A DNA stretch of 10,247 nucleotides. Origin: Cephalothrix simula. Lineage: Eukaryota > Nemertea > Palaeonemertea > Archinemertea > Cephalotrichidae. Shown one piece after another: positions 1 through 7,780 of this stretch (the first letter of the stretch is position 1; each line of letters begins with the position of its first letter). Position numbers and translations under genes: made by a program. Location of the stretch: positions 1-10,247 of the forward strand of contig JAXIUW010230174.1 of NCBI GenBank assembly GCA_035591015.1, read 5' to 3'. A model generated the notes under the pieces. That model was given only the letters and a program-made list of their open reading frames with translations, had not been told where the DNA came from and ran no database searches.

Positions 1-44
<44 letters not shown>
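1..44. repeat. Homopolymer C run, 44 bases
   Basis: Uninterrupted C from the first base, ending in gcgggcg. It may be a real simple repeat or a sequencing/assembly artefact at a contig edge; its true length is probably not determined. Confidence 0.9.
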
Positions 45-45
<1 letters not shown>

Positions 46-273
46 CGGGCGAACATCAAGTCATGCATTAACCAATTTTTCTATCCATTTGTGTAGTAGT
101 ATTGTCTGTAAATTAGAATAGAAGAAATCATCGTAGTAAAATGTTGTTTATACTATTGTAAAATCACTGTAACACAAACCAAATTTGATGATAAAAAATC
201 GATTTTTCAAATTATTATTTCTTTCTTTCTTTTCATGTTTTTTATTTTTATTAACATAGTTTATTTAATTTAG
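45..273 (+). other. End of the intron before exon 1
   Basis: AT-rich, with no coding potential seen. It ends in a pyrimidine-rich tract (tttctttctttctttt at about 220-235) and the acceptor of exon 1. No promoter or start codon in frame is supported, so the first exon here is internal. Confidence 0.7.
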
Positions 274-733
274 GTTCAGACTCTCAATCCACAAAACCCA
301 AGATCTGGCAAACCAAGAAGTTCATCTATTAGTTCACACAGCAGTAACAGCTCAGGGGCACCAAGCCATTATGGAACGCCAGCGCCTCAAAGTCATTATG
401 GTACGCCTGTAGCACAAAGCCCTTATGGAACGCCAAACGTACAAAGCCATTATGGAACAACAAGAGCCCCTACGCAGCGGCCTCCAACTCCACCTCAAAA
501 CCAGAATTTAGGCCCGACCATTTCACGCGGCGGGGGTGGGGGACATTACAGAACTCCTAATGTTCCCCCTCCAGTGGCGCCGCCGTCAGTACCTAGTCAC
601 TATCAGGCGAATTACTCTGATAGCGGCAGTAACCAGTCTTATGAAGATCAAGGTGGGTATCAAATGGAAACTAATGTGGACGAGAACATAAATTACCAGT
701 CGAATTTCTACGGCCTAGAGACCGGTGCTACAG
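274..733 (+). CDS. Abi: Abi-like exon 1 of window: Ser-rich linker with YGTP repeats
   Basis: The acceptor is ttatttaatttag, preceded by a pyrimidine tract near 221-250; the donor is cag|gtgcgt. The exon enters at phase 0 and leaves at phase 1, giving 153 codons plus one base, fully open in this frame only. The protein starts VQTLNPQNPR and runs into a Ser-rich stretch (SSSISSHSSNSS), resembling the linker of vertebrate ABI2. Four tandem nine-residue units follow, built on S-H-Y-G-T-P, then RPPTPPQ, a Gly run (GGGGG), GHYRTPN and VPPPVAPPSVPSHY. The end is acidic and Tyr-rich (SYEDQGGYQ, NFYGLETGAT). There is no predicted fold; the segment looks disordered. Tyr followed by Pro at +3 fits Abl substrate sites, consistent with Abi being an Abl partner. 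Boundaries are well supported by phase and by exon 2. Confidence 0.85.
364..471 (+). repeat. 27-bp coding tandem repeat, four copies (SHYGTP units)
   Basis: Units start at 364, 391, 418 and 445, each nine codons. They read SHYGTPAPQ, SHYGTPVAQ, SPYGTPNVQ and SHYGTTRAP. The first six residues are nearly constant and the last three vary; third positions differ (gga/ggt), so the copies are not brand new. The tyrosine codons are at 370, 397, 424 and 451. A looser copy, GHYRTP, follows at 541. Confidence 0.92.
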
Positions 734-841
734 GTGCGTTTTGAAAGCTTTAAGTGTGCTTTTAAGCTTCAAAACACCTTGAACCTCTTTCGTGCAGTTT
801 TTAATTTCTTTTCAAATTTTATTTTGAAATTCACCCGCTTC

Positions 842-847
842 TGCATG
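842..847 (+). promoter_or_regulatory. TGCATG, possible Rbfox splicing site after exon 1
   Basis: The hexamer lies 108 bases past the exon 1 donor. Rbfox proteins bind UGCAUG in RNA; a site downstream of an exon usually favours its inclusion. Function here is inferred. Confidence 0.25.
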
Positions 848-1072
848 TCTTAAATGTAGAAACGTTTAACGATTTATTCCCTATCACAATGAGGAACGTT
901 TAATAATTTAGCGCTGCGTTTTTAAAAAAGACAATTTTTTTTATACTAAGGTAACAAAAGTTCGTGTACATATAATATCCTACAAAATCCTTAGCTTACA
1001 ACTCTCTAGTTAATATAAAAAGATATAAGCCGAAATCATTCTATTCAAGACTAAAATATGTCGAATTTGCTA

Positions 1073-1432
1073 AGGGACTGTTAATAAAAAACCTCCTTGG
1101 CCGCTCGTAAGAGCCAAGGAGAAGAGGGGGTCATAGAAGTTTCCCTACCCCCAAGCTTGGGGTAGGGAGGCAAAATGGGTATTTTCATACCCATGCTCAT
1201 TTTGGGCCCTTGTTGACCCCTATCCAAAGCCAGGGATTGGAAAATGTTTTTGACCCACGGGCCGTGGGGTAAAAAATTGCCATTTTGGGCCCTTTTTGCT
1301 GCCCCCTGCTGTGGCGACCCAGGGGGTCGGAGAAAAATACTTTCTAGAAATATATAGTTTATGCATGGGTACCTGTACCCGCCAACATGCGAAACTGTTG
1401 GGGGGTCCAAAAATATACCTCGTTAGGTCCCT
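1073..1432. mobile_element. GC-rich, hairpin-rich interspersed element, possibly a MITE
   Basis: This 360-base block is clearly richer in GC than the flanking intron and is bounded by short inverted agggac/gtccct ends. It contains at least five hairpins: 1093-1121 (nine-base stem), 1142-1168 (tccctacccc with ggggtaggga), 1175-1194 (atgggtat stem), 1254-1268 and 1367-1380 (gggtac stem). A 109-codon minus-strand open frame crosses it but is explained by low stop frequency in GC-rich repeats; it shows no domain. No clear target-site duplication was found, so the type of element is uncertain. Confidence 0.5.
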
Positions 1433-1882
1433 CATCTCATAATTCCATCCAACTGGGTATAGTAGTACGAATTCGACTATAATTTAAAATATTTAAAAAA
1501 ATCATTCGAAAGTATAGTTATATTACGGAGCTCAATTTATTTGAAAAACGAAAAACAAATTCATGAAGTTCAGTATTCGATCGAAGAGAACATATTTTTA
1601 AGTTTTACTAAATACATGTATATGTTCAAATTTTTACTTCCGCTTCGTATTTTACGAATTTTAATAGCATGTTTTGAAATTCCTTGCTTGTGGTTAGTAC
1701 TATAAACGTACATTTTTTAAAAGTTTTTGTTCCTGAATTAAAATTAATAGAGCCGTTAAATGAATGCGCTTTAGCATCGAAATGTTTCGTTTTAGCATCC
1801 AATCCAATGCATGATGCATGGCATTTAAATTTCATTTAAGTTCACCTTGAATGGCTTTAAAGTTGTCATTGCGATGAAAAAC

Positions 1883-2090
1883 TAAATATTCTTATATCGG
1901 AGTATCCTGAAGAAGACAATAGTGACTCTTTTTAACTTCAGTATAGGTTGTGATAAAACAGTGACTATCCGCGCCGTGATAATTGATAAATATTCTTATA
2001 TCGGAGTATCCTGAAGAAGACAATAGTGACTCTTTTTAACTTCAGTATAGGTTGTGATAAAAACAGTGACTATCCTCGCCGTGATAATTG
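1883..2090. repeat. Tandem duplication, two copies of about 104 bp
   Basis: Copy 1 is 1883-1985 and copy 2 is 1987-2090. By eye they differ by one inserted A in a poly-A run and one G/T change (ccgcgcc versus cctcgcc), so the duplication is recent. Each copy contains a strong acceptor-like string, ctctttttaacttcag, ending at 1941 and 2045. Copy 2 ends 22 bases before the true exon 2 start, so it lies in the branch-point and acceptor zone. Confidence 0.93.
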
Positions 2091-2112
2091 TATATTTTTT
2101 GAAATATTGCAG

Positions 2113-2261
2113 GACAAGCTCAAAGGAGGGGCAGTGGATCTCAACCAGCCTATGCTCCAGTTGGTCATTATGGTAGAGGTGGAGGAGCACGCCTTAGTCA
2201 ACAAGGTGGGCAGGTTGGTGTGCCTCCAAATCAACCACCACCTCCTGCTCCACAAAATCAG
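2113..2261 (+). CDS. Abi: Abi-like exon 2: Gly/Gln-rich linker
   Basis: The acceptor is gaaatattgcag and the donor cag|gtaatt. The exon enters at phase 1, completing a Gly codon with the last base of exon 1, and leaves at phase 0. It encodes 49 further residues: GQAQRRGSGSQPAYAPVGHY, then a Gly-rich patch, LSQQGGQVGVPPNQ and PPPPAPQNQ. The GHYGRG motif echoes the SHYGTP units of exon 1. Longer open frames crossing this exon on either strand are in other frames and are shadows. Because it enters at 1 and leaves at 0, it cannot be skipped or included alone without exon 4 restoring phase 1. Confidence 0.8.
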
Positions 2262-2400
2262 GTAATTTTTTTTCATAAAATTTACCGTTATTTCTTATTA
2301 AATAAAGGTTTTCAAAATTAAGGGATGAAATGATATTAACTTGACATAATTATTATAATCCTTGTGCATAACAAATATTATGACGTAAACATATTTTCAG
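2262..2400 (+). other. Intron 2
   Basis: 139 bases, the shortest intron in the window, AT-rich, ending catattttcag. No other structure was seen. Confidence 0.75.
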
Positions 2401-2442
2401 CCCGCTAAGGACAATGTCCCTAACGAGGCTAATGAAGACAAG
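2401..2442 (+). CDS. Abi: Abi-like exon 3: 42-base cassette exon, acidic
   Basis: A very short exon of 14 codons between a strong acceptor (catattttcag) and a strong donor (aag|gtaagg). Its phase is 0-0, so it can be included or skipped freely between exons 2 and 4. It encodes PAKDNVPNEANEDK, which is charged, unlike the Gln/Gly-rich exon 2 before it. If the donor were not used, the frame would run 14 more codons and stop at 2485-2487. A TGCATG motif lies 19 bases past the donor. Its size and symmetric phase suggest a regulated microexon-like cassette, but no transcript evidence is available. Confidence 0.68.
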
Positions 2443-3160
2443 GTAAGGGAGGCTGTGCAAATGCATGTGCTACCTTTCCCTATTTAGCACGCTACCGCTA
2501 CGCCCTATAAAGTAAAGTCTTTCTTATTCTTATTTCAATATAAGTAGAGTATTTACTTACTTACTCATTTTTGTTTTTATAAAAATTTACTAATGAAGTA
2601 CGTTTGTATTATAAAGTACATGCAATGTTTAATTGTGCTAATTTTCAGTCTTGTTAACTTTCTTGCTATCTGATGCTATCTAATTTTTTGGACAGAAAAA
2701 TGTATGTGTGAAAACAATATCCAACCCATTTAAACTAACTAGGGAACTTAAAAAGCATGTTTTTATCATAAGCATGAATAATTACTATTATTATATTTTA
2801 TATTATTCGTGCGAAACTAATTGAAATGTGGGTTATTGATATTTTAGAGGTTTTTTAAAAAAACAATTAACTTTTTCATTGTGCATGGTTATCTTGAAAA
2901 ATATAACAATCAAATCGAAATAAATTTTTGATTACTTTTATTGAGCATATTTTGTCTAGTATCTTTTTTTAAAAGTTTTATTCGTTTGCTTACAATGTCT
3001 TAAGTCCGCGCGATTTGATGTATATATTCAATGATAAATTCAAATAATCAAATAATTGAGTAATATTACTGAACGTTAAATTAATTTTTTGTTTTAAAAT
3101 TGTATAAATTTATTTTTGATTAAGAAAATTTTAATTGAATTGAATTAAAATTTGTTCCAG
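2443..3160 (+). other. Intron 3
   Basis: 718 bases, strongly AT-rich. TGCATG occurs at 2462 and 2882. No repeat longer than simple A/T runs and no in-phase exon was seen. Confidence 0.7.
2462..2467 (+). promoter_or_regulatory. TGCATG, possible Rbfox splicing site after exon 3
   Basis: 19 bases past the donor of the 42-base, phase 0-0 exon 3, a typical distance for a downstream enhancer of a cassette exon. Confidence 0.4.
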
Positions 3161-3212
3161 ACACTTCAACAGAACCCAGTTTGGCAACACCAAACATCAA
3201 TTAGTTCAGTCG
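3161..3212 (+). CDS. Abi: Abi-like exon 4: short Gln/Ser exon
   Basis: The acceptor is tttgttccag and the donor cg|gtaaga. It enters at phase 0 and leaves at phase 1 with 17 codons: TLQQNPVWQHQTSISSV, plus the first base of a Gly codon when joined to exon 5, 6, 8 or 9 only as the split codon G-A/G-C dictates (Asp or Ala). The tail PVWQHQ..SISSV resembles the ends of exon 5 (PPVWHQ..SVSSV) and exon 7 (PQWQA..SVSSI), so it is probably a shortened relative of that exon family. It is the only exon that returns the frame from phase 0 to phase 1. Confidence 0.72.
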
Positions 3213-3531
3213 GTAAGAGACATTTTTACATCATTCTTGTTTTTTTATTAAAAGATATTGTGATGGGTTTTTTGATCTGATTTGAAATTTTATTGTAATT
3301 ACAAAGGTGTTTGCATGCTTTAGAATTTTCACATATCTTTAAATTCCACTTTTAAAATCCACATGTCTTTTAGAATCTCTAAGTGGTCCATTTTGTCTAT
3401 TTATTGACCTCACTTAAAATGGTTGAGTTTTTTCACTATCTCCGTGTCTTAATTAATTCCCTCCAAAACATTTTTCTTAAATATTCTTTAAAAGTGTTAA
3501 ATTTTTGAATCATCCCAATATTTTCTTCTAG
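3213..3531 (+). other. Intron 4
   Basis: 319 bases, T-rich, with one TGCATG at 3312 and a pyrimidine-rich 3' end (ttttcttctag). No other structure was seen. Confidence 0.7.
3312..3317 (+). promoter_or_regulatory. TGCATG, possible Rbfox splicing site after exon 4
   Basis: 99 bases past the donor of the 52-base exon 4. Confidence 0.3.
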
Positions 3532-3675
3532 ATCATATATATCCTCCCCTTTTTGGTAATGACATGGGAAGCACTGCTCCAATGGCAGGCCCCATGCGTG
3601 TCCCCCAAAACAGACAAAGTCCCCCTGTTTGGCACCAGGGACACAATCACAATAGACAATCTGTGTCATCCGTGG
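3532..3675 (+). CDS. Abi: Abi-like exon 5: FGN..MAGP..SVSSV exon, duplicated as exon 7
   Basis: The acceptor is ttttcttctag and the donor gtgg|gtgagt, phase 1-1. The first codon is completed as Asp (g+at), followed by 47 codons: HIYPPLFGNDMGST, APMAGPMRVPQNRQ, SPPVWHQGHNHN and RQSVSSV. From FGN to the end it aligns without gaps to exon 7, with 21 of 41 residues identical by hand count. No known domain was recognised; the composition (Pro, Gln, Asn, His, Met) is that of a disordered linker. Longer open frames starting at 3553 and 3564 run past the donor into T-rich intron and are not the real product. Confidence 0.82.
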
Positions 3676-4882
3676 GTGAGTTTGGTTTTGTATTCCTGTG
3701 TTTACTGTTTGTTTCCTTGTCAAGTCGACTGCCTTATCGTTTTGTTGTTATGTTTTTTCCCCATTTTTTTCGTTAGATTTTTTCATTTTGTCCCCCATTT
3801 TTGCGTTAGATTTGTTTTGAGTCTGTTTGAGTACTGTTTTTGTCTTGTCTTTGTTTACCCCTGATTACTCATCTAACAAAATAACAAGATATTGCTGAGG
3901 TTGCGGCTTTTGCACCTAAAAAATGTTAGAAAAGTCTCTGCACACATGTTATTGCTTTTAAAAGGGGCGTTATTTTTTGTCCAAGTTACAATGAGCTAGG
4001 TGTTTTGTTGTCTGTTATTATATTAGCTAGTTAATTTATTGCAACTTTCTGTTAGTTTTCAAAATTTCTACTAGTTATGAACTGGGGTGAATGAATATGA
4101 TTCTTTCTATGTGACCTGTTCCTGCTGGCCTGTTTAAAAAGAAGCAAAGGAAAAATCCATTTTCTATGGTCATGAGAAACTGAGGCATGACATGAGAAAG
4201 TGAGCCACAGTACATTAAGATTTCTGTCCTATTTTGTCCTACCGTAGTGAACTAACGGGTTTGTTTCTATCAATACTTCGATCGAAAGGGGGGGGGGGTA
4301 AAGCCCCGGGGTATTGAAAGAGAAACACGAGTGTCCTTCAGTAGATTAATTTTGTCCTAACTTCCGATTTTACGCCAGAAGAGATCAAGAATTTTAGATA
4401 GTAAATTTGTAAATTGTCGAATTATGCTTATACAAAGTATTTTGCCCAACATGAAAAGTGGCAGTTTTGTGTGAGTACATAGTAGAGGGTGCAATTCCAT
4501 TTTCATATTAGACATGCAACCTGCATGCTCTTCGCGAAAGTGCGAAACTGTGTGCGTTTTCGAACTTCAAAAGACCTGGAGGACTTCACTAAAGTCTAAT
4601 CCTAGCGTAGAACAACCGAAATTGAATTTAGAGCTATTCAGCTATTATAGTATTATAGGGACGAGGACATTTTAAATTGCATTATTCGAGCTTTAAAACT
4701 ACGATAGCATACAATATGACACATTTATAATATTGCTTTTTGTTGTATTATCGTTTCGTTGCTTTGTGTAGGCTTTAGACTAAGTTGCATATTATTTGAG
4801 GAATATTTTAGGTTTTTTTTATTTTAAAATTTATAGTCTTTTATAATTTTATTTAAAATGCTTTCAATTTTTTAACATTTAG
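3676..4882 (+). other. Intron 5
   Basis: 1207 bases. The first 190 bases are T/GT-rich, with a short direct repeat (tccccatttttttcgttagattt at 3758-3780, related copy at about 3791-3814). Two 15-base near-copies of catgaga occur at 4171 and 4191. A G11 run sits in the loop region of an inverted repeat at 4262-4327. The rest is featureless AT-rich sequence. Confidence 0.7.
4262..4327. repeat. Imperfect hairpin with G11 run
   Basis: The left arm, tgtttctatcaatac, pairs imperfectly with gtattgaaagagaaac on the right. Between them are 11 consecutive G (4288-4298) and ccccgggg. Confidence 0.6.
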
Positions 4883-4936
4883 ACGGGCCTGAAGAGTTGA
4901 CATTGGCTGTACCGGACTCGGTCATGGTCCTACCTG
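4883..4936 (+). CDS. Abi: Abi-like exon 6: 54-base cassette exon
   Basis: The acceptor is tttaacatttag after a long T-rich tract, and the donor is cctg|gtaata. Phase is 1-1 with 17 full codons after a split Asp: GPEELTLAVPDSVMVLP. This is hydrophobic and acidic, unlike the Gln/Ser/Tyr-rich exons around it, and I do not recognise it from vertebrate Abi. It is supported by two good splice signals, open frame and correct phase at both ends; its short length means chance cannot be fully excluded. A TGCATG motif lies only 10 bases into the following intron. Confidence 0.62.
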
Positions 4937-4946
4937 GTAATACATT

Positions 4947-4952
4947 TGCATG
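4947..4952 (+). promoter_or_regulatory. TGCATG, possible Rbfox splicing site after exon 6
   Basis: 10 bases past the donor of the 54-base cassette exon 6, the closest of the set. Confidence 0.42.
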
Positions 4953-5020
4953 CTACAAATGTATTGCAGTTGTAGTTATACTACATTAATACTATACTAA
5001 CTTCCTATCCATTTTTCTTT

Positions 5021-5216
5021 TTACGTTGAGTGCATCATGACCTTTTTCTGATAACTGAATTTCCCATGCCATAAAATCCAAATATTTTTTATTAAAAGGG
5101 TTATTTAAGAGGCATATTATCATTACGTTCACTGCATCATGTCCTTTGTTCTGATATCTGAATTTTCCATGCCATAAAATCGAAATATTTTTTAAAAGGG
5201 TTATTTAAGTGGCATT
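5021..5216. repeat. Diverged tandem repeat, two copies, period 102 bp
   Basis: Copy 1 (5021-5116) and copy 2 (5123-5216) share ttacgtt..tgcatcatg, ccatgccataaaatc and aaaagggttatttaag, with scattered substitutions and a small gap in the A/T run. They abut the left end of the large inverted repeat. Confidence 0.85.
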
Positions 5217-6602
5217 GCACATAAATTTAGAGCAAGTTGGAATACATGTATTTGATGATATCCCTTCGATTTCCTTGAAATTTTACAGCGATTACGAAAA
5301 ATTTTGAATTCAGCTTCCAGGACCCATTTGGGCTGCCTGGCGGCCATTTTGGATTTTTTCAAAAATAAGCAAAATCGAAAACGTTCGGTTTATTACTCGA
5401 GAGAGTGTAAATGCCAGGGTATTGTACTCTGGTATATAATAATGACATATGATCAGGGTTAGACAAAACCAACTGAGTCCGTTTCAAAATGTCGAGGTCA
5501 TTCCAAGGTCAAGGCCACTGAATAAGCCGTATTGAGATTTGGGGGTACTTTGCGCATGCCCCAGTGGTTATCGGAAGGCTAGATGGGCGTAATGACCCCG
5601 GGCCAGAGCTGATCAATTTTATTTAAACCGTCTACTAATTAATGGCATGTATTGGAAAATTTCGTATGCCATTAGAAATCGGAGTTATGCTTCTATCCGT
5701 CAGTAATACAAACTTATGTTATAAAATCAGTTTAACTTCAAAAGTGCTAAAAATGCATAAAAACTACAGATCGTAAAAACAGAATTTTAGCAGGTTAATT
5801 AGCACTTTCGAAGTGATATATCTATAAAACGGAGCATACGTTTTAGAGCATATGTTTGTATTACTGACAGATAAAAACATGACCCCAAATAGTACGAATT
5901 TTTCCGATTACTGATCATCAATTTCCGGTAACGACGATTATCGATTATTAGGAAACTCGAAAAACAGCAGGTTTTTCGAATACATGTCCTGAAAACAGAC
6001 ATTCTAACGTACTCTACACCACCTTTGGTTTTTCTGATGGTTTTTGGAAACTCGAGAAAATTTAACTCAAAATTTGCGATAAAGACGCAGAAATTAGTAG
6101 AAACGGATGGACTAAATTCGATCAGCTCTGACCCAGGGCTAGTCCCTTACGCCCGTTTAGCCTTCTGATAACCCTATTAGTGGTTATTTGTCAAGTTCTG
6201 GGTTATGAGGCACGCGCAAAGTACCCCATTATCTGAAAAGACGGCTTATTGATCATTATTCAGTTGCCTTGACCTTGGAATGACCTTGATTTTTTGAAAC
6301 TGACTCAGTTGTCTTTCCCTGATCATATCTCAAATACATGTATACCCAGAGGACAATACCCTGGCATTTATATATTCTCTCTGAGAGACATGGGACTTGT
6401 TTTGCAATTTTTAGATTTCGCTTATTTTTGAAAAAATCAAAAATGGTTGCCATGCAGCTCTAGATGGTTTTCGGAAGCTGAAAATTTCAAAATCTCATTC
6501 TTTTTATTAGTACAACAATCGCTGAAAATTTAGAGGAAGTCAAAGGATTTCAACTGTTGATTTTGGTCAAAATTTATATACCACCACCACCATGCCTCTT
6601 GA
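5210..6602. mobile_element. Large imperfect inverted repeat (foldback element), about 1.4 kb
   Basis: The left arm (about 5210-5750) and right arm (about 5799-6602) are reverse complements along most of their length, with a spacer of about 48 bases. Matched blocks include gattttttcaaaaataagc (5351) with its complement near 6419-6440, the aaggtcattcc/ggaatgacctt region, gatcagctctg at about 5608 and 6120, cagtaatacaaac (5701) with gtttgtattactg (about 5854-5868), and cttcaaaagtgctaa (5737) with ttagcactttcgaag (5799). The right arm is longer because of about 200 extra bases near 5920-6100. Minus-strand open frames at 5799-6002 and 6256-6453 lie inside it, show no transposase motif and are treated as chance. 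It looks like a non-autonomous foldback or an inverted pair of one repeat family. Confidence 0.85.
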
Positions 6603-7544
6603 TATTATTAGAGGTATTGTTTTCTATATCTAAGCATGTTGCCAAAGAAGATGTTCCTACTTTGAGATAAAAGTTATTATCTATAATATCACAAAGATGA
6701 TAAAGAAATTAAAATAAGAAATTATATTAGATCGTGGACGCAACCGAAAGGCATACTTTTGAATATGCTATCTTATTTTAAATTTATTTCATTGATAGCT
6801 GTAATAAGAGAAGCGGGTATTTACTATTATGGCTCATATTGAAAACTATGCCACACAATTACGTCCACAACCTAAAAAAATATTCGTATTTTTCTTAATA
6901 TCATACATCTTTTAATTATATCTACATCAATTTATAACAATCTTTTGCACGGAATTTTTTATTTATTTTGCATTTGTATCAGCCCGTTTCATTGGGGATA
7001 ATCTTTTCCTTGTTTTGTGCTTTTGCCTTTTGCTTCATGTGCTTCGTTTTCTTTATTTTTTATTTGCACTGTTTATAAAATAATTACTAATTTTTAATAG
7101 AATAATCTAAAAAATTAATTCCCTAAAATTTAAATTGTAAATTACTATAGTTTAATTGTGATTAGTTGGTGCAATAGTATAGTTTATTTAATCATTTAAA
7201 ATTTTCTAATATTTTTTTTACTTTATCTTTAGTTTCTTTGCTTCAAATGACAAGCCTGTCGAAAAAGAATAAATCAGCTTATAAGTATTTTTCTTCTGAA
7301 GATCTCTGAAGATTCAGTGAAAATATTTCTGAAATCAGGGCAGTCCGTTTCCTTGAGCATTGCCACAAGGTTGTTTAGAAATTTATGATAATCTTTAAAA
7401 TTAACGACCAATCCATTTTCTATTGACTAATGATGAAGAAGCGCGTTCTAGAATCGGTTTGTTTACATCCGAGTTTCACAGATTTCCCGCACATATGACT
7501 TAGCGCTGTAGTCAATTTATGAAAGCCTAAATCTAGGTACCTTA

Positions 7545-7585
7545 GGTACAGGCATAACTAAATCTAGATTTAGTTATGGTACAGG
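7545..7585. repeat. Perfect 26-bp palindrome between 8-bp direct repeats
   Basis: The palindrome at 7553-7578 is perfect around a ctag core (aatctagatt). It is flanked by ggtacagg at 7545-7552 and 7578-7585, the second overlapping the palindrome by one base. The layout is that of a very small insertion with a target duplication, though the insert is only about 25 bases. Confidence 0.8.
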
Positions 7586-7780
7586 CTAGGTTTGCATTAT
7601 AAAATGTGGGACCCTTGTTTCTGCGACCTACTAGTATACAATCATAACGATATGATGGGATATTGATATAAACTAGCTGATTTATTATTTTTTGATTATA
7701 CTGGTTGTCGGCTCTACGTCACTTCACGTGATGTTACACTGGTGTCCGTTCCTAACAATCACTACTGCTTGCCTTTATAG

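Larger units (their letters stand above)
734..2112 (+). other. Intron 1
   Basis: 1379 bases between exon 1 and exon 2. It contains a GC-rich hairpin-rich element (1073-1432) and a 104-bp tandem duplication (1883-2090). The remaining sequence, 734-1072 and 1433-1882, is AT-rich with no exon-like segment that keeps phase. Confidence 0.75.
4937..7780 (+). other. Intron 6, longest intron, repeat-rich
   Basis: 2844 bases between exon 6 and exon 7. It holds the two-copy repeat at 5021-5216, the large inverted repeat at about 5210-6602 and a palindrome at 7553-7578. The stretches 6603-7552 and 7586-7780 are AT-rich without an exon that fits phase 1-1. Confidence 0.75.

Noticed and set aside
1081-1435. 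Minus-strand open frames of 109 and 71 codons
   Set aside because: They lie in the GC-rich hairpin element, overlap each other in different frames, have no domain and no splice context.
2026-2276. Open frames on both strands across exon 2
   Set aside because: The plus frame is not the one that joins exons 1 and 3, and it runs through the duplicated intron sequence; the minus frames are shadows of the coding exon.
2443-2487. Alternative terminal exon by reading through the exon 3 donor
   Set aside because: The frame stops after 14 more codons but I saw no polyadenylation signal nearby, and the donor gtaagg is strong.
3436-3864. Long open frames over exon 5 on both strands
   Set aside because: The minus frame is a shadow. 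The plus frame from 3553 is the wrong frame, and that from 3564 is correct only up to the donor at 3676, then runs into T-rich intron.
5799-6453. Minus-strand open frames of 67 and 65 codons as transposon genes
   Set aside because: They are inside the inverted repeat, short, without catalytic motifs, and not preserved between the arms.
7233-7311. Possible extra exon after tttatctttag
   Set aside because: The frame reaches a stop, and the only donor-like site before it (near 7280) leaves at phase 2, which does not fit the 1-1 exons around it.
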